Source of the DNA: Bacteroidaceae bacterium
GTDB lineage: Bacteria; Bacteroidota; Bacteroidia; Bacteroidales; Bacteroidaceae
Length of the DNA stretch: 64,000 nucleotides
Direction of reading: 5' to 3'
NCBI GenBank assembly: GCA_017507385.1
Contig: JAFWAX010000065.1
Span: 1 to 64,000, forward strand
Positions 1 through 8,322 of the stretch are shown one piece after another (position 1 is the first letter of the stretch; each line of letters starts with the position of its first letter). The notes under the pieces are model-generated. The model was given only the letters and a program-made list of their open reading frames with translations. It had not been told where the DNA came from and did no database searches. A program made the translations under genes and the position numbers.

Positions 1-144
1 CAAAACAATCTACGGTGTTTATTTTCTCATCCACCAAGCGGATTTTTCAGCGGACAGCCGTTAACACTCGTTCAAAGGGGGCTTGTCAAGCGGTAAATTC
101 CGCAAATATGGGGGTAAAAATAGGTTTAGCGGACAGTAATATAA

Positions 145-504
145 GGAATTACAATCATCGGTTATATGGCATTCAGCGGGTGCTCTAATATCAAAAAGAT
201 TGTGTGCAATGCCACTACATCTCCGTCTTGTACGAGACGGACATTTGGTAGCGTCTCCAAAGATGGGTGCGTCCTGCTGGTGCCAGAGGGAACAGAAACT
301 CTTTATAAAGAAGCAACGGAATGGAAAGATTTCCTCTTGATTGAGAACATCCCTTCTGCTATCGAACAAGTAGCAAGCCCATCAGACAGCACGGGCGACA
401 TCTACGACCTGAACGGAAGGCTGGTGAGGACACAGGCTGAAGGCGTGGATGGCTTGATGCCGGGCATCTACATCAAGAACGGGAATAAGTTTGTTGTGAA
501 GTAA
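145..504 (+). pseudogene. 3' fragment of a BspA-type LRR surface protein
   Basis: Only the C-terminal part of a leucine-rich-repeat protein is left. The frame is closed by TAA at 142-144 and the first ATG is at 166, inside what should be the last LRR unit (AFSGCSNIKKIVCNATT). The remaining 110 or so residues match the tail of the intact LRR protein at 30444-32375, including the motifs VPEGTE, LYKEA, WKDFL, IPSAIEQV and a final YDLNGR...GIYIKNG...VVK tail. That tail resembles a type IX secretion C-terminal signal. There is no signal peptide and no repeat array, so a functional product is unlikely. The upstream 140 bp are unrelated to LRR genes. Truncation by recombination or insertion is inferred. 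Confidence 0.7.
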
Positions 505-534
505 TTGCCTGCGCCCATCGGGGCGCTCATCTAA

Positions 535-581
535 AGAAAGACATGGGAGAACAGTTCATCTGTTTCTCCCATGTCTCTTTG
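535..581. terminator. Bidirectional hairpin terminator
   Basis: Arms of about 20 nt with a 5-nt loop (AAAGACATGGGAGAACAG pairs with CTGTTTCTCCCATGTCTCTTT, one mismatch). It lies between the end of the LRR fragment on the plus strand and the end of the DUF4954 gene on the minus strand, so it can serve both. Confidence 0.75.
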
Positions 582-628
582 TTTGTATCAGCATGAATAA
601 AGCCTTGTTGATGTGTGGCTCTTCCTTG

Positions 629-2404
629 TCATTTGACCTTCTCAAGAAAATCTCGCAGCTGCTGGTCCTCCACGTCTCCCATCTGGAACTCTTTTTCAGC
701 ATCGTCACGAACCATCTTCAGCCATAGCGCATACGCCTCCTCGGCTTCGCGCATCCAATGGTCGTGGTCGATGAAGAGGTTGTTGCCGCAGCTCTGCATG
801 ACAAAGTTGGCGTATGATTGCTCGTTCTGCTTGTAGTTCAGATGAATCTGCCTGAGTATCTCTTTCAGCTCGTCCAAGGTGCTGATGTTCCCGTTCCTCA
901 CGTCCTTCACAACGCTGTCAATCTCGCTTTTGGGTGCCAGCATGCCCATCATGTCTATCCAGCGGCATCCGTTGGCATCGTTTGTCACAGCCGTGTTGGT
1001 CTGAAAGCAATGGTGCAGGAAAAGCTTTAGGGCGAGTTCGTAGTATTGGATGCCTTTGAGGAGTGAGGCGCGTTTGATTTTGCAGCCTTGGTATTCGTAT
1101 ATGTCTGTGTCGGCAGGGTGGCTTTTCTGCAAGTTGTTCAGGATGTCTTCCCCTTCTATGACTGATTGGATGATGTATGGGTTGGGGAAGGCGAAGTTGA
1201 TGATGTCCTCTCTCGATTCCAATGGACGCACATCCCTTTTGGGCCATTTGTTGATGTCACGCCATGTGCCGACAGTCCTGAGGTTGACTCCAGGCACAAG
1301 CCATGTGTCGTGCCCGTCGGCGATGATGTAGCTGAAAGGCAGCTTGTGCACGGTGGGATGATTCTGCACCTTGCCCATCACCATGGAGAAGCTTCCGATG
1401 TGTGCGGGCCACAGGATGTGGCTTCCGCTTGCTGTCTTGCTGCCGCGGTCAAGTGTGCCCCAGTGGATGGGTCCCATCTTGTAGGCGTGGTTGCTCTGGT
1501 TGGTGCCTGAGCCTGCATTGTAGAAAGAAAAAGCGCCTCCGATGAGCAGCGTGCTCTTGTGGTGGCTGGTTGAGAATGGACCGCACAACGCAGCGCAAGA
1601 CTCTCCGTTGTCCATGTAGCTGTTGGCAAAGAAGAGGCTGCTCTCTGCCGAGAACCCTTTGCCTATATGCACGGATTCGCCGACAAAGCAGTTGTATATC
1701 TTTGCGCCGTCAAGAACGCTTGCCCCGGCTGCCACCACGCTGTCTTCAATGACAACGTCTGCTCCTATCAGCGTTCCTGCATCATCTGAGCTCAGTATGG
1801 TGCAGTTGTTCAGCCTGCTGCTGCCTTGCACCTCGCATCCGTCTCCGATGCAGGCATTGCTCATTTCCTTCACGCCGACAATGCGTGCATTGCTGCCAAT
1901 GAATGCTGTCCTGTTTGTGCAAGCGGCTGCCTGTTCCTTCACCAACGTGCGTATGCAGTCGAAGTTTATCATTAGCCACGCCAGCTGTGCCGTCAGCCCT
2001 TCGGCTATCACGACGTTGCCGTCGCCCCCTTCGTTCAGCACGGAGATGGTGTTGCCGTTGCCGAAGGTGCTGCCCTCCTGACTTGTCATCACGCCTACAT
2101 TGGCTATGTAGCAGCGGTCGCCAATCTGATAGTTAGAGATATAGCCTCGCACGTTTTCTATCAGGCAGTCGTCGCCAACAGTCACATTCCTGAGCACTGC
2201 ATTCCGCAGGCAGCACCTGCGGCGAAAGCCTTCTTCCATCTCCACTGAGCCGTTCAGGCTGCCTACTTCCACATGGCCATACAGCAGCACATTCTCCATC
2301 TGTGATGGGGCAAACCCTTCCTCTACCAGAATGTCAGACCAGTCTTCAGCCCGGCATCCACGCTCCTCCAGTTGAGCGATTTCATTTACAGTCAGTTCTC
2401 TCAT
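629..2404 (-). CDS. DUF4954 family beta-helix protein
   Basis: A 591-residue cytoplasmic-looking protein with no signal peptide. Residues of about 60-290 carry many short turns of hexapeptide type (for example VTVGDDCLIENV, ACIGDGCEVQG, VIEDSVVAAGA), typical of left-handed parallel beta-helix proteins. The rest matches my memory of the DUF4954 family of Bacteroidetes, whose function is unknown; the beta-helix part recalls sugar-nucleotide acyl- or nucleotidyltransferases. The C-terminal third is alpha-helical and rich in charged residues. It lies 78 bp downstream of hflX on the same strand and has no promoter motif of its own, so co-transcription with hflX is likely. The family call is fairly safe; any enzymatic role is not shown by the sequence. 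Confidence 0.75.
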   Translation of the reverse strand: MRELTVNEIAQLEERGCRAEDWSDILVEEGFAPSQMENVLLYGHVEVGSLNGSVEMEEGFRRRCCLRNAVLRNVTVGDDCLIENVRGYISNYQIGDRCYIANVGVMTSQEGSTFGNGNTISVLNEGGDGNVVIAEGLTAQLAWLMINFDCIRTLVKEQAAACTNRTAFIGSNARIVGVKEMSNACIGDGCEVQGSSRLNNCTILSSDDAGTLIGADVVIEDSVVAAGASVLDGAKIYNCFVGESVHIGKGFSAESSLFFANSYMDNGESCAALCGPFSTSHHKSTLLIGGAFSFYNAGSGTNQSNHAYKMGPIHWGTLDRGSKTASGSHILWPAHIGSFSMVMGKVQNHPTVHKLPFSYIIADGHDTWLVPGVNLRTVGTWRDINKWPKRDVRPLESREDIINFAFPNPYIIQSVIEGEDILNNLQKSHPADTDIYEYQGCKIKRASLLKGIQYYELALKLFLHHCFQTNTAVTNDANGCRWIDMMGMLAPKSEIDSVVKDVRNGNISTLDELKEILRQIHLNYKQNEQSYANFVMQSCGNNLFIDHDHWMREAEEAYALWLKMVRDDAEKEFQMGDVEDQQLRDFLEKVK

Positions 2405-2482
2405 GCTATCCTTCTGGCTAAGTGATGCGCTGTCCGCGTTGGCTGTCTCCTCAGGTTCTCACAGGCGCATCTATGTTAAACA

Positions 2483-3910
2483 TTACTCAATTTCTCCGTT
2501 TTCGTCGTAGTTTGTATAAAGGAAATCGTTGTAAGGGTATTTCTGTACATGCATCTCTCTTATCTTTCCATACAGCACTTCCTTCATCTCTTCGATGTTT
2601 TCCTTCCTGACAGCCGAGATGAACAGGCAGTTGTCGTTCAGCTTGGCCATCCATGTCCTCATCAGCTCGTCAAGCGGTATGTTCTCTTTCGTGCGTGGGG
2701 TGAGGTCGTCCTGTTCTTTCTCCACCCAGGTGTAGGCGTCAATCTTGTTGAAGATAATCATCTGTGGCTTGTCGGCGCACCCCAGTTCTCCAAGCGTCTT
2801 CTCTACCACTTGTATCTGCTCTTCAAAGTCGGGATGGCTGATGTCTACGATGTGCAGCAGAAGGTCTGCTTCTCTCACCTCGTCCAGAGTGCTCTTGAAC
2901 GATTCTACCAAGTCTGTAGGCAGCTTCCTGATGAATCCAACCGTGTCGGACAGCAGGAATGGCAGGTTCTCGATAATCACTTTCCTGACCGTTGTGTCCA
3001 GCGTGGCAAACAGCTTGTTCTCTGCAAAAATCTCGCTTTTGGCCAGCAGATTCATCAGGGTTGATTTTCCTACATTTGTATAGCCCACCAGTGCCACACG
3101 GATAAGTCGTCCGCGATTCTTCCGCTGCGTTGTTTTCTGCTGGTCTATCTCCACCAGCCTCTGCTTCAGCAGCGAAATGCGGTGCCGAATGATGCGCTGG
3201 TCCATCTCCAGCTGTGTTTCGCCGGGTCCTCTCAGTCCTACGCTACCGCCTCGCTGGCGTTCCAAGTGAGTCCACAGCCTTGTCAGTCGGGGAAGCATAT
3301 ATCTGTACTGTGCCAGCTCCACCTGCGTCTTTGCTGCAGCGGTTTGCGCTCTCATGGCGAAGATGTCGAGAATCAGGCTTGTTCTGTCCAGAATCTTCAC
3401 TTGCAGCACCTGCTCAATGTTTCTTATCTGTTTGGCTGACAGTTCATCGTCGAAAATCACCATTCCTACAGGCTGCGGCACATTCTCCTGTTCTGCCATC
3501 TGGTTTTTCAGCAGCTTCTCCAGTTTTCGCTGCCGCTTGCTCTTGCGCTCGCCTCCTTCGCCTTCCTCTGTATAGTCATCGCCATGACGTGCTTTCGTGC
3601 CCGTCACAATGCTTGCCTCGTAGGGGCGGCCCAGTGCCATCTGTTCCTCCCAATAGGCATCGACTTCGTCCTGCTTCTCCTTGATGAACTGTGCAATCTC
3701 CTCCAGCTTACCCGTTCCCATATATGTCACGCTGCTCGGGCCGTTCACTTTCTGAGTGTATCGGCGAATGACCTTTGCTCCTGCAGTCTCTGCCAGAAAT
3801 TCCAGTTCGTTCAGGTATTCCGTTGTTTTCCGTTCGTTCTGTTGAGGCGTGATGAGACCCACAATGATAGCAGTCTCCACTTTCGCCTCCGAAATAACAA
3901 ATTCTTTCAT
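2483..3910 (-). CDS. hflX: GTPase HflX
   Basis: Ribosome-associated GTPase that rescues or splits stalled ribosomes in characterised bacteria. The N-terminal HflX domain (about 1-200) contains GTGKLEEI and [23 protein letters not shown] follows near residue 227. The G domain has GYTNVGKST (276-284), [10 protein letters not shown] (322-331) and NKID (388-391). Length is 475 residues, longer than many homologues. The excess appears to be a charged insertion at about 83-146 (an acidic [11 protein letters not shown] part, then basic [13 protein letters not shown]) within the N-terminal domain. A strong Bacteroidetes promoter lies 36 bp upstream of the start. The DUF4954 gene follows. Confidence 0.95.
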   Translation of the reverse strand: MKEFVISEAKVETAIIVGLITPQQNERKTTEYLNELEFLAETAGAKVIRRYTQKVNGPSSVTYMGTGKLEEIAQFIKEKQDEVDAYWEEQMALGRPYEASIVTGTKARHGDDYTEEGEGGERKSKRQRKLEKLLKNQMAEQENVPQPVGMVIFDDELSAKQIRNIEQVLQVKILDRTSLILDIFAMRAQTAAAKTQVELAQYRYMLPRLTRLWTHLERQRGGSVGLRGPGETQLEMDQRIIRHRISLLKQRLVEIDQQKTTQRKNRGRLIRVALVGYTNVGKSTLMNLLAKSEIFAENKLFATLDTTVRKVIIENLPFLLSDTVGFIRKLPTDLVESFKSTLDEVREADLLLHIVDISHPDFEEQIQVVEKTLGELGCADKPQMIIFNKIDAYTWVEKEQDDLTPRTKENIPLDELMRTWMAKLNDNCLFISAVRKENIEEMKEVLYGKIREMHVQKYPYNDFLYTNYDENGEIE

Positions 3911-3945
3911 TCTGATAACTGATAAATCAACAATTTTTACAGCTA

Positions 3946-3976
3946 CAAAGATAGTACAAACCGAAGACAGAACAAA
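3946..3976 (-). promoter_or_regulatory. Promoter of hflX
   Basis: On the minus strand TTTG (3973-3976), a 19-bp spacer, then TATCTTTG (3946-3953): a textbook Bacteroidetes -33/-7 pair, ending 36 bp before the hflX start. Confidence 0.8.
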
Positions 3977-4047
3977 ATAAACGCGTTTATTTTTTCTGTT
4001 GAGGTGCCGTCTATCTTATTTAAAGTAGCGCAAAAAAGTATTCTTTC

Positions 4048-4078
4048 TTGTCTTCTTGCCAAATAATCGTTAACTTTG
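4048..4078 (+). promoter_or_regulatory. Promoter upstream of the S9 peptidase leader
   Basis: TTG at 4048-4050, 20-bp spacer, TAACTTTG at 4071-4078. Predicted transcription start is near 4085, giving a leader of about 240 nt before the peptidase gene. It is divergent from the hflX promoter. Confidence 0.65.
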
Positions 4079-4084
4079 CAAAAA

Positions 4085-4270
4085 AACAAATATGTGTACC
4101 AATTACCATCGCTGATGCCTGTGTCCATTTCTTCGCAGCTCCGCCTCTGCTGGTGATGGCGCGTGCCGACCATCCGAATGTGGCCCCGAGCCATGCCCGA
4201 AAATCCAACAGCACAACATCCGTCCTCTAACTCCCCTCTAACTCCTTCTAACTTCCTTTAACTCCTTTCA
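4085..4270 (+). ncRNA. Candidate structured leader RNA
   Basis: The non-coding stretch just after a promoter contains a GC-rich block (about 4105-4225) that contrasts with the AT-rich sequence around it. The first ATG (4092) opens an eight-codon reading frame, MCTNYHR then TGA. The block ends in a pyrimidine tract with TAACT at 4228, 4239, 4249 and 4259 (10-11 bp period). No RNA family is recognised. An untranslated regulatory leader, a leader peptide, or an independent small RNA are all possible. Confidence 0.35.
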
Positions 4271-4326
4271 AAATAACTACTTACCTCCTTGACTACAAAG
4301 ATTTTGAACAGCTTGCAAAACCTTAA

Positions 4327-6630
4327 ATGCTTAATATGAACAAGAGTATTTTATCAATCGTTTTAGCTACATGCCTGACTATGACAAATCAAGCAGAATC
4401 CCAAGAAACTCAAATATTTATAGGCAGGCAAATGCCGACAATTAACGAACGCACCTTCACTCCGGAAGCTTTATGGGCTATGGGAAGAATTGGAGGGTAT
4501 GACGTTGCTCCAGATGCTAAAAGCGTTGCTTACAACGTTAGTTATTATAGTGTGGAACAGAACAAGAGCCACACTGTGATATATACGGTCAACGCAGATG
4601 GAACAGGTGAAAAACTCCTGACAATGTCAGAAGGAAGTGAACTGGCACCTAAGTATATTGCAGGTGGGAAACTCATTGCATATCTCGCAGCTGACGCTAA
4701 TGGAACGATGCAGATATGGACCATGAATACAGATGGAACTGCACGTAAGCAGATTTCAAACTTGTCTAAAGATGTCGATGATTTCCAATTCTCCCCTGAC
4801 GGAACCAAGGTTCTTGTCATTCATTCCGTGAAGTATGGCAAACGTGCATCAGACATGCATCCGGATCTCACTAAAACAACAGGACGTATACTCAATGACG
4901 CAATGTATCGCCATTGGGACGAATGGGTGGAAAGCATCCCGCAGCCTTTCATATATAGATACAACGGAACAGAACTTTCAACAGACCCGGTACGTTTACT
5001 CGGAGATGAACCTTACGAATGTCCTATGAAACCATTCGGAGGCATAGAGCAACTTGCTTGGAGCCCAGATTCCAAGCAAATAGCATATACATGCCGTAAA
5101 AAAACAGGCATAGACTATGCTGTCAGCACAGATTCCGACATTTTCCTCTACGATATCGAGAGCGGCAAAACCACGAATCTCTGCAAGCCCGCAGATTATG
5201 TTGCACCAAAGGTCGATTACACACGTTCGCTCAAAAATCAGGAAGTTAATGCGCCAATTGTAGAGGGAAAAGACTTCAACCTCGGCTATGACACCAATCC
5301 GAGATTCTCGCCAGATGGGAAATATATAGCATGGCAGAGCATGGAACGCGATGGATATGAAAGCGACCGCAACAGGCTTTGTGTTTATGAAATAGCAACA
5401 GGAAACAAGACGTATGTGACAGAATTGTTCCGTAGCGGTGTTGATGCATTCTGCTGGGCAGAAACATCAAAGGACCTATTCTTTGTCGGTACTTGGTTGG
5501 GCTGCACACACGTCTATAAAACCAATCTCAATGGCGAAATCAAGAAAATCACTGATGGGCAGTACGATTATACATCTGTGTCTCTGTGTGGCAAAAACCT
5601 TCTCTGTGGACGCCAGTCCATGTGCGAAGCAAAGGAGCTATATCTTGTAAACCCGAACTTAACCTCAGAAGGCAAGAAAGTCAACATATACAAAGCGAAA
5701 GCGCCAAAGAAAGTTGAGCGCCTTGGGGACAAGAGCACATGGAACTTTGAAGATGTCAGCGTCAAGAACGAATTGGTGACAAAAAATGTAACACAACTCA
5801 CAAAAGAGAACCAATATTTCCGCGACAACATTGATTGGGGAACAGTGGAACCATTCATTACTACTACTGTAGATGGAAAGAAACTCCACAGCTGGGTAGT
5901 ATTTCCTCCAAACTATGACCCAAACAAAAAGTACCCAGCTCTGCTCTTCTGCCAAGGCGGACCTCAGAGTCCGGTGAGCCAGTTCTGGAGCTACCGTTGG
6001 AACTTCATGGCCATGGCCTCGCAAGGTTACATTGTGGTCGCTCCTAATCGCCGAGGTTTGCCTGGTTTCGGCATGGAATGGCTGGAGGAAATCAGCACCA
6101 ATTACGGCGGGCACTGTATGGACGACTACAAGAGTGCCATCGATGCCGCCGTTAAGCACTATCCTTCTATCGACAAGAATCGCCTCGGATGTGTAGGCGC
6201 AAGTTTTGGAGGCTTTAGTGTATATTGGCTTGCCGGCAACCATGACAAGCGTTTCAAATGCTTCATTGCCCATGACGGCATTTTCAACCTTGAGCAGCAA
6301 TATCTTGAGACAGAAGAAATGTGGTTCGCAAATTGGGATTTAGGTGGTGCGCCTTGGCATCAGGACGACCCTGCAATCAAACGCACCTACGACAACTCCC
6401 CACATAAGTTCGTCGACAAGTGGGATGCGCCAATCCTCTGCATCCAAGGTGAAAAGGATTATCGCATTGTGACATCCCAGGCCATGGCGGCATACAACGC
6501 CGCTCTATACAGAGGAATACCAGCCGAATTTCTTGTGTTCTCAGATGAGAACCACTGGGTATTGAAACCACAAAACGGAATGCTTTGGCAACGCACATTC
6601 TTCAACTGGCTTGACAGATGGCTGAAATAA
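4327..6630 (+). CDS. S9 family (prolyl oligopeptidase) dipeptidyl peptidase
   Basis: Secreted or periplasmic serine peptidase of 767 residues. Residues 1-25 form a signal peptide. Residues of about 50-480 form a beta-propeller with recurrent SPDGK/SPDSKQ blades. The C-terminal alpha/beta hydrolase domain holds the nucleophile in GASFGG (Ser626), with Asp711 (GEKDYR) and His743 (ENHW) completing the triad. The nearest characterised type I recall is DPP5-like peptidase, which removes dipeptides from peptide N-termini and feeds amino-acid catabolism in Bacteroidales. ATGs at 4327 and 4336 are both plausible starts; 4336 gives a more standard signal peptide. It appears to be transcribed alone. 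Confidence 0.88.
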   Translation: MLNMNKSILSIVLATCLTMTNQAESQETQIFIGRQMPTINERTFTPEALWAMGRIGGYDVAPDAKSVAYNVSYYSVEQNKSHTVIYTVNADGTGEKLLTMSEGSELAPKYIAGGKLIAYLAADANGTMQIWTMNTDGTARKQISNLSKDVDDFQFSPDGTKVLVIHSVKYGKRASDMHPDLTKTTGRILNDAMYRHWDEWVESIPQPFIYRYNGTELSTDPVRLLGDEPYECPMKPFGGIEQLAWSPDSKQIAYTCRKKTGIDYAVSTDSDIFLYDIESGKTTNLCKPADYVAPKVDYTRSLKNQEVNAPIVEGKDFNLGYDTNPRFSPDGKYIAWQSMERDGYESDRNRLCVYEIATGNKTYVTELFRSGVDAFCWAETSKDLFFVGTWLGCTHVYKTNLNGEIKKITDGQYDYTSVSLCGKNLLCGRQSMCEAKELYLVNPNLTSEGKKVNIYKAKAPKKVERLGDKSTWNFEDVSVKNELVTKNVTQLTKENQYFRDNIDWGTVEPFITTTVDGKKLHSWVVFPPNYDPNKKYPALLFCQGGPQSPVSQFWSYRWNFMAMASQGYIVVAPNRRGLPGFGMEWLEEISTNYGGHCMDDYKSAIDAAVKHYPSIDKNRLGCVGASFGGFSVYWLAGNHDKRFKCFIAHDGIFNLEQQYLETEEMWFANWDLGGAPWHQDDPAIKRTYDNSPHKFVDKWDAPILCIQGEKDYRIVTSQAMAAYNAALYRGIPAEFLVFSDENHWVLKPQNGMLWQRTFFNWLDRWLK

Positions 6631-6689
6631 ACTTATAGAGATTTATAAGTTATAAAGTAAGGGGAAGAGCAGATGCCGCAAGGCATCCC

Positions 6690-6753
6690 AGTACCTCTTT
6701 GGAGGTACTCGAGTACCGCCTAGGAGGTATTGCAGTACCTCTTCGGAGGTACT
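6690..6753. repeat. Three-unit palindrome array, 22-bp period
   Basis: Three 20-bp palindromic units: AGTACCTCTTTGGAGGTACT (6690-6709), a diverged copy AGTACCGCCTAGGAGGTATT (6712-6731) and AGTACCTCTTCGGAGGTACT (6734-6753), separated by 2 bp. The outer units also pair with each other. A small GATGCC...GGCATC hairpin lies just upstream (about 6672-6687). It sits between the converging S9 peptidase and WG-repeat genes. Confidence 0.85.
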
Positions 6754-6907
6754 GGGTATTTCTTTATTCGTTTGTTCGGACACATCGCATAATTGCATGG
6801 CAGAAATTTAGTTTACCGCGCTAAATTTCTACTGAGCCATGATGGCTCTCAATTTTTAATGGGCATGGAAAAGTGTGTTGATGCTGCCGCTAGGGCATAT
6901 CTTTTGA

Positions 6908-8029
6908 TTATTCAACCTTTGACCAAGATGTAGCGGACATATCACATTCTGGTATAATTACCTGTCCAATGGAATCAATAATCATCCACTTACCATTTTG
7001 TTTAACTTTTGCCAAACCTTCGAAAAAGTAGTTAGCATCATCATAAACACAGGGAATAGCAATCTCCCCCTTTGTATTTACATATCCCCATTTGTCATTT
7101 TGTTTAACCATAGTCAAACCTTCAGAAAAGCTAAATGCACCATCATAAACACAAGGAATAACAATCTCTCCTTTTGTATTTATAAACCCCCACTTGCCAT
7201 TTTGTTTAACCGCAGCCCAACCTTCGGAAAAGCTAAATGCACCATCATAAACACATGGAATAACCACTTCCCCTTTTGAATTTATAAATCCCCATTTGCC
7301 ATTTTGTTTAACTTTTGCCCAGCCTTCGGAAAAGCTAAATGCAGCATCATAAACACATGGAACAACCATTTCCCCTCGTGAATTTACAAATCCCTGCTTG
7401 CCATTTTGTCCAACCGAAGCCCAACCTTCGAAAAAGCTATACATACTATCATAAACACATGGAACAACAATCTCCCCCTTTGTGTTTACAAATCCCCACT
7501 TGCCATTTTGTTTAACCATAGCAAAACCTTCAGAAAAGCCGCTCAGAAATCCCATGTAATCATAAACACATGAAATAACCAATTCCCCTTTTGTGTTTAT
7601 AAATCCACACTTGTCATTTTGTACAACCGCAGCCAAACCTTCGGAAAAGCTAATTGCAGCATCATAAACACATGGAATAACCACTTTCCCTTTTGAATTT
7701 ATAAATCCCCACTTGCCATTTTGTTTAATTCTTGCCAAACCTTCGGAAAAGCTATACACATCACCATCATCATAAACACATGGAATAACAATCTCCCCCT
7801 TTGTGTTTACAAATCCCCACTTACCATTTTGTTTAACTTTTGCCAAGCCATTTGAGAAACTCGAAACGCCATCAAATTGTTTGTCAATGATGATATTCCC
7901 TTTGCTATCTGTAAAATACCCTACACGATTACCTGTATTCACAGCAATAATCACTTCGTCCTTTTTTGATGAACAGCCACAAAAATAAAGTATCATCAAA
8001 TACAACACTATTCTTGCCATTGTTTTCAT
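6908..8029 (-). CDS. WG-repeat lipoprotein
   Basis: A 373-residue protein with a short hydrophobic leader ending in FCGCSS, probably a lipoprotein signal with Cys19 as the lipidation site. The rest is a tandem array of about nine WG units of 34 residues (pattern FSEGLAxVKQNGKWGFINTKGEIVIPCVYD), starting with a partial unit GYFTDSKGNIIIDKQFDG and closing with a degenerate unit. WG repeats are thought to form a beta-rich scaffold; the molecular role is unknown. At the DNA level the repeats are very similar (102-bp period), so the copy number can be expected to change by recombination. No TAnnTTTG motif was seen upstream. The IS remnant lies on the opposite side. Confidence 0.85.
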   Translation of the reverse strand: MKTMARIVLYLMILYFCGCSSKKDEVIIAVNTGNRVGYFTDSKGNIIIDKQFDGVSSFSNGLAKVKQNGKWGFVNTKGEIVIPCVYDDGDVYSFSEGLARIKQNGKWGFINSKGKVVIPCVYDAAISFSEGLAAVVQNDKCGFINTKGELVISCVYDYMGFLSGFSEGFAMVKQNGKWGFVNTKGEIVVPCVYDSMYSFFEGWASVGQNGKQGFVNSRGEMVVPCVYDAAFSFSEGWAKVKQNGKWGFINSKGEVVIPCVYDGAFSFSEGWAAVKQNGKWGFINTKGEIVIPCVYDGAFSFSEGLTMVKQNDKWGYVNTKGEIAIPCVYDDANYFFEGLAKVKQNGKWMIIDSIGQVIIPECDMSATSWSKVE

Positions 8030-8148
8030 ATACCTGATTTATATTAACGTGAGTTAGATGAATTTAATTGTCTGTAAATTGTGTGGGTGGTGATATTTGT
8101 TGTAACTTTATATTGATCAAATACAAAGATTTACAATCGATCATCGCT

Positions 8149-8310
8149 ATGCTTGCCGAGGACAAAGTTACTGAATTGTTCTGTATGGCAGATGATTTAG
8201 CTTCGCTGATTTCCAATTCTGCAAGTTTTTTGATAAAATGGCGGAAAAATATACGCTGAAAAGTGAAAAACAAGCGCATTTACCATCGTGTTTCCACCAT
8301 GTCAGAGGCT
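8149..8310 (+). pseudogene. Decayed IS982-type transposase N-terminus
   Basis: Translation from ATG 8149 gives AEDKVTELFCMADD. After an extra segment of about 20 bp the next frame gives FCKFFDKMAEKYTLKSEK, and a further one-base shift gives NKRIYHRVSTMSEA. Joined, these resemble the start of IS982-family transposases of Bacteroidetes, which carry a KVTEIFCxxDDFCKEF-like motif. The remnant stops abruptly where the 3' end of the TPR gene begins. It cannot encode a functional transposase. Family assignment is from memory. Confidence 0.6.
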
Positions 8311-8322
8311 TCTTCGTTGTTT

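Noticed and set aside
3943-4214. Short frames on both strands over the leader at 4085-4225
   Set aside because: They cross promoter boxes, and the GC-rich block is better treated as a non-coding leader.
5665-6300. 211-codon frame opposite the S9 peptidase
   Set aside because: Overlaps the catalytic domain of a confident gene and shows no domain of its own.
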